Program-made: the position numbers and the translations under genes
Source: Ophiobolus disseminans
Taxonomy: Eukaryota > Ascomycota > Dothideomycetes > Pleosporales > Phaeosphaeriaceae
NCBI GenBank assembly: GCA_010093685.1
Contig: MU006237.1
Coordinates: 248,001 to 312,000 of the forward strand
Direction: 5' to 3'
DNA length: 64,000 bases
Shown: positions 22,572 to 34,822 of the stretch, one piece after another
How the letters are laid out: each line of letters opens with the position of its first letter
Position numbering within the stretch: the first letter of the stretch is position 1
Notes under the pieces: generated by a model
The model's input: only the letters and a program-made list of their open reading frames with translations
What the model was told of the DNA's origin: nothing
Database searches by the model: none

Positions 22572-23361
22572 ATGGTGCGTCCACCCCGCTCTCTCGTCGT
22601 GTTTGCCTACCCCGCCCTGCAAAACATCACAACAGCCTCACGGCCACGCATTGATGCGCACCGCTGACACCCCATCGCAGGCTGACTCTCTCACCGAGGA
22701 GCAAGTCTCCGAGTTCAAGGAGGCCTTTTCTCTGTTTGTAAGTACATCCCCTCCCTTGGGCGTGTTGTTGCCTAGCGCCCTGGGACGATGCAAACATTGG
22801 CTAACATATCCCCCACAGGACAAGGATGGCGATGGTCAGTACCCGAACAGCATCCACACAAACACGTCACTGACGACGGTGCGCGACAGGTCAGATCACC
22901 ACAAAGGAGCTAGGCACCGTCATGCGCTCGCTCGGCCAGAACCCCAGCGAGTCTGAGCTCCAGGACATGATCAACGAGGTCGACGCCGACAACAACGGCA
23001 CCATTGACTTCCCAGGTACATATATGATGATGACCAGTTTCTGCGGCATCTACTGACGACACCAGAATTCCTTACCATGATGGCCCGTAAGATGAAGGAC
23101 ACCGACTCCGAGGAGGAGATCCGAGAAGCATTCAAGGTCTTCGACCGCGACAACAACGGTTTCATCTCCGCCGCCGAGCTGCGCCACGTCATGACCTCCA
23201 TCGGCGAGAAGTTGACCGACGACGAGGTCGACGAGATGATCCGGGAGGCTGACCAGGACGGTGATGGGCGAATTGACTGTAAGACACACAGCAGTATTCG
23301 ACATGTTTGGCACTAACACCCCACAGACAATGAGTTCGTCCAGCTGATGATGCAGAAGTAA
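22572..23361 (+). CDS. cmdA: Calmodulin
   Basis: Six exons: 22572-22574, 22681-22737, 22819-22834, 22890-23015, 23066-23278 and 23327-23361, coding for exactly 149 aa. Exon 1 is only the ATG. Four EF-hands are complete: [34 protein letters not shown] and [12 protein letters not shown], all with the Asp and Glu calcium ligands at the expected positions. The protein starts [19 protein letters not shown] and ends EFVQLMMQK. It is the cytosolic calcium sensor that activates calcineurin and CaM kinases. The split arrangement, including the 16-nt exon 3 inside the first EF-hand loop, is the usual one in filamentous ascomycetes. No damage. This is the most secure call in the window. Confidence 0.98.
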
Positions 23362-23963
23362 GCGGCAGGCTCGATGCTAGGACGATACACACATGATGAC
23401 GGCGACACGGCTGCGGTTTGGCTGCAATGAGTAACGAAGTAGAGGCGATTCTTGGGGTTCCTTGAAGTCGCTTGGTCTCTTCGGTGCTTTCTCCGCCACC
23501 TTCTTCGGAAGACGGCTATATATCCTCAATCAATCCTGTGCTTTCCCCTTCAACTTCGATGACGCTGTGACAATGACGGAAATGCCAAAAGATGTCAACT
23601 TCTGTGAACTGCCTTAAGCATTTCAATATCGCAGCCACCGATCTGCAGGGTCTATGGCTGTGCACACAAACTTTAAGTAGGCTAACGGTCCGGCTACTCT
23701 TCCTCAAGACATGATTTGCAAGTAATGTCAGGTTATAGTATTGCATTCTCTGTAATCATACACGCCCTCAATATGTCTCGCACTGCCCATGCCGAGCAAA
23801 AAGGACCCATAACCCCCATCCCTAACGCCATGCACCCCATAAACACCTGCTCAGTTCTAGCCTCCTAAAGCCTTGCAAGCCCATCCACACGCGCCTTCTG
23901 ATCCCGCAGCACATCCATCGTACGATCCGCAACAAAGCACTCAATCAGCCGCCCCCCTCCCGC
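23362..23963. other. Intergenic region between convergent genes
   Basis: 602 bp holding the 3' ends of calmodulin and of the minus-strand coiled-coil gene. No further gene or repeat seen. Confidence 0.5.
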
Positions 23964-24696
23964 CTAAGGATTCCCACCCGCAAACCCCACATCCGCCATC
24001 TCCGTATCGCCATTCTGCGGCATCTGCGCGCCTGAATAAGCTCTCCTGCGCCCTGCATCCTCGGTGCGCTGCTCATCATACGCGGGGTCGAAGTACGCGC
24101 GCGAGACTTGTGGCTGGAGTTGTGGAAGGGAGTGTAAGGGCGGAAGCACAGGTACGCCGTTGACGTTCTGCGTCGCTGTCTGCGCAGTCGCGGGACTGGC
24201 ATAATACCCCCCACCACCTCCCCCAGCAGCTCCAGGCATACTGCGCTCAGGCGTACTCTGCCCACTCCCTCCTCTTCCCCCCATACCCCCATCCTCCTTC
24301 CTCCCCCCGTGGCCACGCTTACTCCGCAGCGGCTTGTCCGTCGGCGTAGGCGGCGGACTGCTCGAGCGATCGCTATCGTCGATATTGTATTCCATGTGCT
24401 TGTTCAGCTGCTCGAGCAGGAACGCGCGCTCGAGGCGCATTTTCTGGACGCCGCGGTTTAAGCGTAAGATGCGCTGGCGTGTGGAGTCGTTGCTGTCTTC
24501 AATGTCGGTTATGCGCCGCCGGATGTCGATGCATTTTCTGTAGTAGGCTGTTTCGACGGAGGGGGGGAGGTCTTTTTGGGAGTGGGCGCGGGATGCTGGG
24601 GGGCTGTTAGTGTACATTTTGCGTGTTGCGTGGAGCGTGTTGGAGGGCGCGGGTGAGGGTGGTAGGGAGGTTTGGGGACGTACGTTGTTGAGGCAT
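23964..24696 (-). CDS. Coiled-coil protein resembling INO80-complex subunit F
   Basis: Two exons, 24684-24696 (13 nt, MPQQ plus one base) and 23964-24595, giving 214 aa. The 88-nt intron starts GTACGT and ends CCCCAG. Residues about 16-75 form a charged coiled coil (ETAYYRKCIDIRRRITDIED, then QKMRLERAFLLEQLNKHMEY). This resembles the conserved helix of fungal INO80 chromatin-remodelling subunits of the INO80F/Nht1 type. That match is from memory and not tested. The rest is disordered: Ser/Pro, then a Gly run, then an acidic end. It is probably nuclear. The divergent 5' side opens onto a gene-poor stretch. Confidence 0.7.
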
Positions 24697-26615
24697 CTTT
24701 GTGCGCGATAATTTCGCAAGCCGTTTTTGTGAGTGGTGGTATGTTGGAGGAGAAGATATGAGCGATGGGTCGTAGGTGATGGTGTTTGCGAGATTGTGGT
24801 AGGTAGGATCGACGGACGCGGTGGTGCTGGAGCTTGACGCGCTTGTGGAGCCGAAGATGTTCCGAGCCGAGCAGCCTCAATATTGGCTCGCTGCTCTCTT
24901 GCCTGGAGCAGTACCAAAGATCACGATAATTATTGAATAGGCAGGTAATTGCACGCCTCCGAGCTTTTGCACGCTTTTGACTTATACGTGGACACTGCTA
25001 CCCTAGACGCACTGCATAGCAAGCGGTACCTATCGACTCGCGACTTCACGCCTCTTGAAGGACAAGTCATGCTTCAGTTCGATTTCGATAAGCAGTAAAC
25101 ATGCTACACATATTCAGCTTGTAATCTCACTTGTCACGTGCAACCTCTAATAAATCTGATCCACTTGCTCGATCACCCAATGCTCTAGTCCACTCTCTAC
25201 GCTTCCTCTTTCCTCACACGATCGCATAGACATCCACCTTGCCCCAATTTCGTGCATTCGATTCGCTAGGTCCCAGCCGCTTTGCGCAACACCTTCGCCA
25301 GCTCACTCCAGTATGCCCTCTCACAAAGCCCAATCCGTCAACGTTGCACTGGAACGATGATCCTAAGGTGAAAACAAGCAACACCATCAACGCCACCCGT
25401 CCACCGGCTCCACCTCATCTAGAGTCCGTTGCAATGCTAACTCGTCTCATCCAATAAGTGTGGCATCGTGTAGACGATCAGACCCTGAGCGAAAGCCGCA
25501 TAAGCGAAGACGCCACACACGTGCTGCAGGGTGATCGAAGAAGGTCCGACCTTGGACGTACGGTAGGACATATGAAAATGTTAGCATGAACCCCCGCGAT
25601 GCTGGAAGTTTGGAGTTGATGTTGTGCTTTCTCTGTGGTGTGCTCGATTTGGCTTGAACCGAGGCACCGCCATAGCCTCAAAGCTTCGCCACTTTACTCC
25701 ACCACTCTCGGTCACTCTCTATCCTATTTCCGTCTCTTTCCCACAATTTTATCGTCAGATTTTGATTGCTCATTGCGGTTTCTCTTCGATCGGTTCATCA
25801 TGCGCAGGTGCTGTCGTAATATCGCTGCGAAGGATGGGCTGCCATTCTTAGCTCAGTGACAAAGGTTCGCCAGTCGAGATTGACAAGTCTAATCACAGTC
25901 CTTCCATCAGCCGAGGCTCGCGTCATCTACCTAAGCTTCCTACCGTCTCTTCGCGGTTATGTCTTCACGACAAACGCCTCGCTGGCGTTGTCCGCCGAGG
26001 ACAGCCTTGTCCACGACGATTTCATCTATTTTTGCGTGTTTGTAAGGCTTGCGACGACCCCTTATGCTGTCGCATACTCTAGTACCGCCTAGACATGGTC
26101 TTGAAACACTGCTTAGCCCCCAGCTGAACTTCATACATGTCGTCAGCATACAACAGGGGCCGAACTACGAAGGAGCTCGTAATTTCCGAGTTCTAGCCCC
26201 CCACGCTAACCTGGTGGGGGTCTAAAATTCAGAAAATACGAGCTTCTTCGACCCCGGAATTTAGCGTTGGCCAATAGAATTGTACATTCTATAGTATCTT
26301 AGAGCCCCATTGCTCATTGTGGCCCTTGATGGGTGGATGCGCAATGCTGGCCGTGCAGAAAGCTAGTTGGTGTTGTTTCGCAGTCGTGTCTTTACTTCCT
26401 CGTTGGCCAATATCAATTGCCTGTTTGAGGAGAACAACTCATTTACACATTCTACTTATTTTTACAGGGCGGGCTCCGGGCTGAACAACCAGCCTTGAAC
26501 AGCATGATGGTCATGGCGAGGCGTAGGGGGTTTACAAAGTCATAAAGTGCGGTGCGACGGGTAGCCATGTTCTGTATCTTACCGCTTAGAATCTCTTTTT
26601 CTCTAGTATTCCGCG
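24697..26615. other. Gene-poor interval
   Basis: 1.9 kb without a supported gene; short frames only, none with a recognisable domain. It contains an imperfect hairpin (26168-26250), listed separately. The last part must include the subtilase promoter. Confidence 0.55.
26168..26250. repeat. Imperfect inverted repeat (hairpin)
   Basis: Two arms of roughly 38 nt with a very short loop. The left arm begins CGAAGGAGCTCGTAATTTCC and reaches CCCCCCACG (26168 to about 26205). The right arm (about 26210-26250) is its imperfect reverse complement, ending CGAGCTTCTTCG. Several mismatches fall in the A/T part. It could be a degenerate miniature inverted-repeat element or a transcribed hairpin; no target-site duplication was identified. 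Confidence 0.7.
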
Positions 26616-29600
26616 ATGCGTACTCACTTTTTTAACGCGTTTCTTGTTCCCTTACTTGCCGGAGTTGCTAGTCTCGGGTCCGCGCAACGAACGATTAGCA
26701 CGTCGTTCTCATTGAGCTCAAGCTCTTCCTCGAAATCCTTGTCGTCTACGATTCGAAATTCTAATTCCACAGCAATTGCTAGTTCTTCAGGCAGCCGGAA
26801 CTCGACTGTCGTCTTGAGCACTTCCTCCAGATCAGCCTCATCGTCGTTCAATCGAGTCAGCCGCTCTACACAGTCCACCTCACAAGGTGCACCTGCTCCT
26901 ACCACCCGTACCGCCACCTCGCCACAGTCAGTTCAGTCAAGTGGCCTCCCGCCATTCGTAGTGCCGACGGTCACCTCCACCGTCTCTATCAGCATCAAAT
27001 TTTCTACACCAACATCTTCACCTACGGGCAGCGCTGGTACAATTGTTGTTACCAACCCTAGGAACCCTCAAGAGTCGGTTTCGTTTGCTGTTAACAAAGT
27101 TCCAGAAGACCAAAGAGTCGGCTTACCTGGAGATGTTAGCGATGCTGCACCCCTTGCTCTTCTTCTCCTTGGCTTCTCTTTTCCCGTTCTACTTTTCTCT
27201 GGGTTTACAATAGTTTTCCCCATCGCGGATGCTGGTGTCCTAGCCGGTGCCAGTGCATGGCTTGCATTGTAAGTGCTCCTTCCGCCTCGCTCAATGTAGT
27301 ATCAAGCTCATCCAATCACCACAGATCTGACTTTCCTACTCCCAAGAAATTGGAAAACGACAGCGATGATGACAGCGATGACAATAGCGCAACCCCTTCC
27401 CCAACCTCTCGAGCCACGTCACTTCGCTCATCCTCTGTGTCTAAGTCGTCTTCAGCCTCCAGTTCAAGGTCCAGCAGTGCTGCATCAGGCACGCCAACCC
27501 AGTTCATAATATACCCAAAGTCTGGAAATAGTGCTCTAGTACAAGAGCTCTCGGCCAATCTGACTCGAGACCTTGGAAAAGACAAAGTATTGAACTCCAT
27601 CGGGGATGGAGCGGTTGATTTTTGGGTTGCTTCCATGGATGAAAAGTACGCGGAAGCTATCAGGTCAAAGTCATTTGTACGTTGCCCAACATACTGAAGT
27701 TCATCCCCAACTGATTAATCCATTAGATTGCCGCTGTTGAGCCCGATATCCTTATATCCATCGACGACCCTTCAGAAACCTCCAGGTCCAAACGCGAAGT
27801 CTCTCGCGACGCATTTGGGTCTTCAGTGTCACCTACCAAGGCTCGCCCTGTGGTTCTTCCACGAGCAACTAATTCAGCAGGGTACGAAGAACAGCTTAAA
27901 CCGAAGATCCAGCTAGGTGGCGTCTCCGGTACATTCGTTCAGGACCGCTACCTCTATAGGCCTGCAGCAGGTGCGGGAGTCACAATCTACATTGTAGATA
28001 CCGGGGTCGCTATTGTATGTGCTTATACTACAAACAGAGCTTTTCGCCTTGTCATGATACTAATCAGCTTAGAATTCGATCAAAGGCCAGTCGTTTGGGG
28101 CCACTGACTATATTTTCCCTGCTCCCTTGACAACTTTTGACAGGAATACCCCTGACGATGCCCATGGCCACGGAACCTGTGTCGCGGCGATGGCGGCGGA
28201 CGAGGAGTTCGGTATCGCAAAGAAAGCTACTATCAAGCCCGTAAAGCTCAAGATTAGGCTCTCGCCAGATAATCTCAATTCGGTACAACTAGAACTGTCA
28301 AGTTTTCTAGGAGGCTTCGAAAAAGTGCTGAAGGACATCAGAGACAACAATCGCCAAGGAAAAGCTGTTGTCAATCTTTCTGCCTTTGGTATGCGACGAC
28401 ATATATTCACCCGGGGTTCTACTGACACGATCACAGTGCGACACGATGACATGATTCCTGAGGGTCTTGACAGGATTAAGCAGCTCATCGGAGATATTAT
28501 GAACGAAGATGTGCCCTTCATTGTTGCCGCAGGAAATTCAGCAGTGAGTGCTTAACAGCATACATCAGCCTTGCTCTGAGCTGACCAAGGCCTTGCCCTC
28601 GATTAGCAAACAACCACTAACATAGACACTCATCCCCAATTATTTGAGGGACCAAATTTCCCAATCATCAATGTCGGCGCAGTAGACAACGATGGAAAAG
28701 AAGCAGTTTTCTCACAGAAGGGTCCTCATCTCAATGTCCATGCTTTCGGTGACGGCGTTACATGCCGGGATACCAGTGGACACGAGCGAAATGGCCAGCA
28801 AGGGACCTCGTTCGGTAAGTCCGCAGACATACATACTGAAAATTAGTTCACCAGAATCATGCTAACGCTATTTCTCCAGCTGCTCCGCAAGTGGCAGGGC
28901 TCGCGGCTTACTTCCTGTCTCTTACCCCTGCGGACGGTCCGGAGTACACCCAATTCAAGCGAGGACAGACAGCTGCCCAAATGAAACAGAAGATGATACA
29001 GTTGGCTCGTCCAATCAAATCAGGTAACGTGCCAGTCATCTATAACGGGGCCGAGGAGGATATTTCCTGCGTATTCAAGCGTCAGGACGGCCAACCCCAG
29101 TCAGCATGCCGCCGCTCCACTACCGCTACTCGTCCATCTACTCTTCTCACAGTCCCTTCTGCGACCAGTGGGACTTTGTCTCGATCATCTTCGGTAAGCT
29201 CTTCAGCTACTCCGAAGACGTCTTCAACTTCCAGTGCTTCGCGAACTTCCTCATCACGCACTAGATTTGCTTCGACCACCCCCAGCGGCGTTCTGAACTG
29301 CCAGCAAAACGTTCCCTCCAACGGCCCATCGCCTTCAAACATCGCTCTCGCTCTTCGTGGTCCCAACGACGTTGCATTGAACCAAATATGTGCTGCCAAG
29401 TTTGACGGGTCAGGCGACGCCAACCAGATGACATTCAATCATGGTTCGCTGACAATCAATGTTGCACGGACCGATACATCCAAAGCGCTCCAATTCTGTC
29501 AAAAGTCGATTGTCCAGATTATCCAGACCTGCGTCATCGGATCCAAAGACTACGGTGGCGTCCTCAGCGTCGGTGGGGAGAGATACAACATCACCAACAT

Positions 29601-30210
29601 CGTCTGGCCTCAGAACCCACTGATCCCTGGCGCAGACCCGGGAGCAGCTACCACAACGCCTGCTCCCTCATCAACCCGGCCAGCGCTCCCTCCTGCGCGA
29701 ACGATCACGACCAACGGCGCCATCTGCGTGCTGCTCCCCGGCTCAGTGACACCGCAATGCCGGCCTGAAGAAACGCCCACGCCGAATCCTGCCGGTACAA
29801 ACATTCACGTCGAAGAGGGCTGCATCAACATCAACGGGTCGCCTCGCTGCGCCGGCAACAAGGACACTGAAGTCTTCAACGTAGCAAACCAAAACGTGCC
29901 CTGGTTCACCGCGACCATCTATTCAAAGTTCAACCGCGACGATCACACGTGGGGCAATGTCAACCCAGGCTGCGAGCTGCCCGCGCGCTGGCCTGCGAAT
30001 TACGGCGACATCTACTTCAAGGGAGACAACTGCTTGTACGAAGCGGGTGGGAACAAGATCTGGGATGAGTGCTGTACATCGTCGAGCAGCGCCCAGGTCA
30101 CGAATCCGTATGGGAGGAAGGCGGTGCTTACTTGTGACTGTATTGGACTTGATCTCTTTGGATTTTGTCTTGGGGTCGAAGTTGGAAATGGATGTGGCGT
30201 GTTCAGGTAG
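26616..30210 (+). CDS. Secreted/membrane subtilisin-like serine protease (S8)
   Basis: Seven exons: 26616-27268, 27325-27676, 27727-28014, 28073-28388, 28437-28543, 28607-28814 and 28880-30210; 1084 aa. A signal peptide (MRTHFFNAFLVPLLAGVASLGSA) is followed by about 130 residues of Ser/Thr, then a long hydrophobic stretch (about 177-217) that could cross the membrane. A second Ser-rich linker precedes the protease. The catalytic triad is complete: Asp in VDTGVAI, His in HGHGTCVAAM, Ser in GTSFAAPQVAG (spliced across intron 6); the oxyanion Asn is in VAAGNSA. After it come another Ser/Thr linker and a C-terminal domain of about 300 aa with many cysteines. The 48-nt intron 28389-28436 has no stop and keeps the frame, so it may be retained. 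The target is unknown; the architecture is unusual. Confidence 0.88.
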
Positions 30211-31139
30211 TGCGCGTCAGGGAGAGGTTTGGCAATGTTTTTGTATTCTTTTTGTCCTGTTATGCGTCTGAAGTCAGCAGTGGATACACCAGATCTGCAG
30301 GCTGCGCTGGTATCTCATACAACGAAGCCCGACCAGCACTGAGAGTGCATGCCATCGCAAGGCTCCTATCTTCTGAGTCTTTGGCAATGCCTTGAATGTC
30401 AGCTGTTCGTTTTGGTGTCGCCATCGGTAAGTTGCAAGACAAACGCTCCACCGTCCATCTTGAAAACACCTAGGTAGTGTAATTTATGTATTAAATGCCT
30501 CCCGAGGTCCCATTAGCCCGTCTACAGTGGTACACCTGCCCCGCACAGTACCACTTAGATACAGCCAATAGGAGCTCTTTGATATTTAAGTTACCACGGT
30601 TTTAAAAGGGAGATGAGCGCCGCGGGGACCACAACTGGCCCCAATGGTGGCTAGGTAGCCTTCGAGTTCGACCGGCCGCCAAGCACGAGGCTGGCCTGTA
30701 TTATTTGGCTGACCTTCGAGTGCGGCTAGGCTTAACCCAGGGTTGGCTAGCCTCAGAATGTCTGGCGCTCGAAAACTTAGTTATAGATTAGTTTAAATCA
30801 GCCGAGGCTCAGGTGGCGATGCGCAATGGGACTGTTTGAGGGATCACTTTTGGGGCAAGTCTCATGCGCGGGACAAACCTTGATATCTCAACGGTCTTAA
30901 TTAGCGCCGGCATCCATTGGACCGTTGGACACGAGGCGCTGCTTGGCCCCTGTCACGTCTAGCGGCAACGCCCGCACCCTCACTCCCCGTCTTTTCAGGT
31001 GTCCTGCCGTGCCTGCGATGCAGCAATGACACCTTCCCAGCTGACATCTGTCATCTCTCCGAACGAAAAGCAGACTTTTTCTTCATGAGAGCTCGAGCGA
31101 AACATCTCATGCAGCAGCCTCTCTACATAACTTGTGACA
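30211..31139. other. Gene-free spacer
   Basis: 929 bp with no supported gene. Short direct echoes such as CTTCGAG followed by GGC and AGGC/TAGGC occur around 30660-30740, and a 13-nt word ACCTAGGTAGTGT at 30468-30480 recurs at 34469-34481. It may hold decayed repeat sequence; nothing is clear enough to name. Confidence 0.45.
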
Positions 31140-32821
31140 ATGCCGAAGAGATCCACAGGCTGCTTTGAGTGCAGAAAGGTACGCGAGCTCGGCAAGCCAC
31201 GTTTCATTTGGCCAAACGCTTAGATCTTCCCTCCAGAGAAAAGTCCGCTGCGATGAATCGAAACCGGAATGTAACATTTGCGTCCGGCGCGGAACGAAAT
31301 GTCCAGGATATCGGCCAACCCAGTCGTTCATTCTCCACAAGTTTGATGAGCAGACGGACAAACCGGCTCTGATCAAAGAAGATGAAAACCGATACAGGTA
31401 TTCAAATCAAAGTCCGACATCTTCCACATCATCAGAGCCTTCGCGAGCGCATGCCGTTGCTCGCCTTCCAGCCTCGCAGGCAAGACCTGTAGATGCACCG
31501 CTGCCGAAGCGAGTCAGCTCCATCGCCACGGATCGCATACAACACTTGGGCACATTCATTGCCCTATATCTGCCAAGAGCTGATGGTCCAGCATTGCCTC
31601 CCCCGTCAGCGCTGATGCTCGCATTGCCCAGCATGCCTGCAACCAGCGAGGTACTTTCAGCAGCAGTTGACGCCTTATCGGCAGCACAGCTTGCAGTCAA
31701 TAACAGGAACCAACCACTGATCAATCGGTCGCGATCGCTATATGGCACAGCACTCAGTCAGATGCTGAAGGCTATCCAGGATCCAACAACAGCTCTGAAG
31801 GACGAGACCTTGCTTTCCACGTACTTACTCACTCTGTATGAGGTATGACAATCCTTCATATTTCTCTGTCATCGACTAACTCGTCTCAGGTATTTGTGGG
31901 AATCACACAGGGTCACGGTTTCTTCTACCACGTCCAAGGACTACTCCATTTGCTTAAGCAGCGTGGTCCAGCGTCCTTTCAAAGCAGATTAAGCATGCAA
32001 ATCTTTCATGCGATACGGTACAACTCAGTAAGTATGACGCTGAGTGCTAAGGGCGTAGCTGACTGTCGCAGCTAAGTATCGGTTACCACATGCGCAAAGC
32101 GTCCATGCTAGACAGCCCCGAGTGGCGAGCGGTGACAGTCAACGCGGCCAAAGTCGACCCATACGTGGCTCTGCAAGACATCTGCATAGGCATACCACGT
32201 ATCCTGGAGCGCACCGACAAGCTTGCTAGTGGTAGCAGCTCACCAGGCGACAGTTTCGATGCGCTCATCGAAGACTCACAACGCCTCGCAGACCGCGCAT
32301 TTGACTGGTTATCCAACTTCGAAAAGAACGGACCTCGGTACGATCAAGTGCCGCTTGACGTTTTCAACTGTTTTCTGGATATCTGCGCGGACCGTGTATT
32401 CGACCCCGTGTTCGACTTCCATTACTTCAGTGCAGGCATCTGCTACATGATCTACTGGATGAGCATGCTGATCATGCAAAGCAACACCTTCAAGCTCCTG
32501 CGCCAATACCGACAGCTAGAAGTAAAACAGCTGATGATGTGGGATCGTCAACTCGGTGGTTATGCAGATTCAATATGTCGAAGCATACCGTACAACTGCC
32601 GACCGATTACCGGGTACACGGCCAAGTTCGGGAGTCTGACGCCGCTTGTTGTTGCGCGGAAATACTATGACGTGAAGGGCCAGTCGAAAGAGGTGGAAGC
32701 GAAGTGGTGCGAGGCGGTGTATATGGGCGCGCGAGTACCGGGTTTGTATCAGACGCCGGTGCCGCTGGAACCGATGAGGGCGGTGAAGGCCACGGTGAAG
32801 GATAACGATAAGTTTATATGA
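31140..32821 (+). CDS. Zn(II)2Cys6 transcription factor
   Basis: Four exons, 31140-31178, 31237-31842, 31890-32027 and 32072-32821, encode 510 aa. Intron 1 cuts the zinc cluster; once removed, Cys 8, 11, 18, 25, 28 and 35 are spaced C-x2-C-x6-C-x6-C-x2-C-x6-C (CFECRKRKVRCDESKPECNI). Missing this 13-codon exon would make the gene look headless. The remainder (IATDRIQHLGTFIALYLP...LSTYLLTLYEVF) follows the usual helical layout of fungal regulators with a central Fungal_trans_2-like region. It should act as a nuclear DNA-binding regulator. It borders the array of small paralogues beginning 524 bp downstream on the same strand; a link is possible but unproven. Confidence 0.93.
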
Positions 32822-33344
32822 TGAGCATACATCCAATGAGAAAAGCGCAAAGGCTCTCCTAACACCGCCGTACACCGATCCTCGAGAAAACTGACCATTA
32901 AGGCTGTTCAAGTTACACCCGAAACCCCTGCTGGCGAAACTTAACAGATAAGCAACAACACCCAGCACTTGCTGACGCACGTCTCCTGCACCACGTCCGT
33001 CTCTTGGTGTCACCTCCTGCAACCTATCAGCAACCAGCTCCCTTGGGCTTTGCGGCGATGAAGTCATTGTACCACCACTCTCAGATTATCAAGTATGCTC
33101 TCCACAACGCATCACGGGTACGCGTGCCACCATGCGACTGCGTGAATGCTCGTGATGCTGTTCGAGCAGTCATATTCACAATGGAAAACCTGACTCAACT
33201 TCAGTATATGAGGGAATGATGATGGTGAGTTCTTGTGGGCATCAATACATCAAATTCACTGATCCCATGCACCAAGCAACATCCAGAGGACAAATCTAAA
33301 TAATCAAAATCACCACATTTTGATTCCTGTCAACAGCAGCAACG
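32822..33344. other. Spacer before the small-gene array
   Basis: 523 bp. A 71-codon frame (33004-33219) with no recognised features is open. An A/T-rich stretch just before 33345 is the probable promoter or leader of the first array gene. Confidence 0.45.
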
Positions 33345-33683
33345 ATGCCGATCCCATATCACTCCGTCACCTTCTTCACCAAACAGCCTGATGGCTCATT
33401 CGCCCAGAACGTTGAGTCAGGATTCACCAACGACAAAGATCTCTTCAAAGAGATCCTCAAGATTGTTGAACAGAAAGACAAGAACGAAAAATATAGGGTG
33501 CGATGGGGAGCAACCGAGGAGCCTAGTTATCTTGGAGAGATTCCAGACGTGGAAGCCCTCAAAGCGTTCATAAATAGGAAGGCAAACGCAGAGCCGGAGC
33601 AGACGACGCCCGGGTTTTGGTCGACGCCTGGATGTAAGATTTTGATGAGACGCGTTGATTTGAAGGATGCTAACCATGTGTAG
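33345..33683 (+). CDS. Array member 1, small hypothetical protein
   Basis: 112 aa, one exon. It opens MPIPYHSVTFFTKQPDGSF, then SGFTNDKDLFKEILKIVEQ and KYRVRWG, matching the family core (G-F-T-N, charged helix, R-W strand). It then has IPDVEALKAFINRKA and ends ILMRRVDLKDANHV. No signal peptide, one cysteine. The start is supported by the A/C-rich leader seen before other members. Function unknown. Confidence 0.7.
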   Translation: MPIPYHSVTFFTKQPDGSFAQNVESGFTNDKDLFKEILKIVEQKDKNEKYRVRWGATEEPSYLGEIPDVEALKAFINRKANAEPEQTTPGFWSTPGCKILMRRVDLKDANHV

Positions 33684-33995
33684 TGAGGCAGGCTGTTTCG
33701 GACTGGAATGCAGCGGAGTGATGGAGAGGTCATCGTCTCTGAGATATTTAGTCTTGACTCGTGATGAATTGTGAGTCGCTTAGCAACTACCTTTCTTCAT
33801 CATGAGTACATGACTGCCTCACTCTCTTCTCCCGTCACACATCTTCGTGACTTTACATGTACGTACCCAGCAAAACCACTCTATCACCGCTGAGTCCCAT
33901 TGTATCCCTGAATCCGACCTAATACATATGACTTCATGCTCTCTCTTACAATCTATCTATGCTAATACCTCATCCTCCACACTACACTTCTCAAA

Positions 33996-34120
33996 ATGTC
34001 TCCTCCCCATCACAAAACATGCACACCATACTCAGCCACAGGTACTCACGTCAAGATATGGGCTACACCAACAACAAAAGAATGGAGGATGGCTTTCAGG
34101 ATCGTGAGAGACATCCATGA
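33996..34120 (+). pseudogene. Array member 2, relic
   Basis: The fragment opens MSPPHHKTCTPYSAT, reminiscent of the PSA start of members 8 and 10. It changes frame within 14 nt, then reads DMGYTNNKRMEDGFQDRERH and stops at 34118-34120. The G-Y-T-N core is clear, but the charged helix and the rest are missing or unreadable. Best read as a truncated relic of a family copy. Confidence 0.5.
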
Positions 34121-34822
34121 ATATACACATGTCTTCGGTACCGTAATTCTGCTTCGCTCGTATGATTTTTTTCAAGCTTTCCTTTCATCATCGTATAGTA
34201 ATTTGAGATCAGTGCATGTGAGCTAGCAAACTTCGGACTAATTAACATTCTCCACGGAGTATTCACGACAATACAGCATGACTCGTTGCTAACAGCACGA
34301 TTCTCTATTTCCAAGGTTGTCTCTAACATTGCCCAATGCTAGGAACCTCTCTCGTGCTCTTATTTGACCTTTGCTAGACTATTAGTGTCGGCGTCTGAGA
34401 CTGGTACGCGAGTCATGCCTTTCAAGGTTGTCAGCCATACCGTTGCGAGCGGCACATAGCTGTTCATTACCTAGGTAGTGTCAGCCTCTCCAGTCTATCA
34501 GCAGCAGGTCTCCGCGGACTTTATGACTATTGCAACGCTTGTGCTACCACCCTCGGATCATTAGTCATAACTCCCACTGCGAAACGCGCATCTCTTTCTA
34601 TGACACCGGCGGTCGTGTTTACATGATGTGATGTAACACTCACACTATAAGTGGTCCGTTTGACTAAGGCTGGAGTATCTATATCTGACCTCGATCGCAG
34701 GATTGTTTTACGAGCATAAGCAAACGACAAGCGAAATAGACACTATACCTACCCTACGATAGCATTCAAATTTTCAGCAAGCACACTTCAATCCTAAGCA
34801 CCGCCAACACTTCTCTGGAGTT

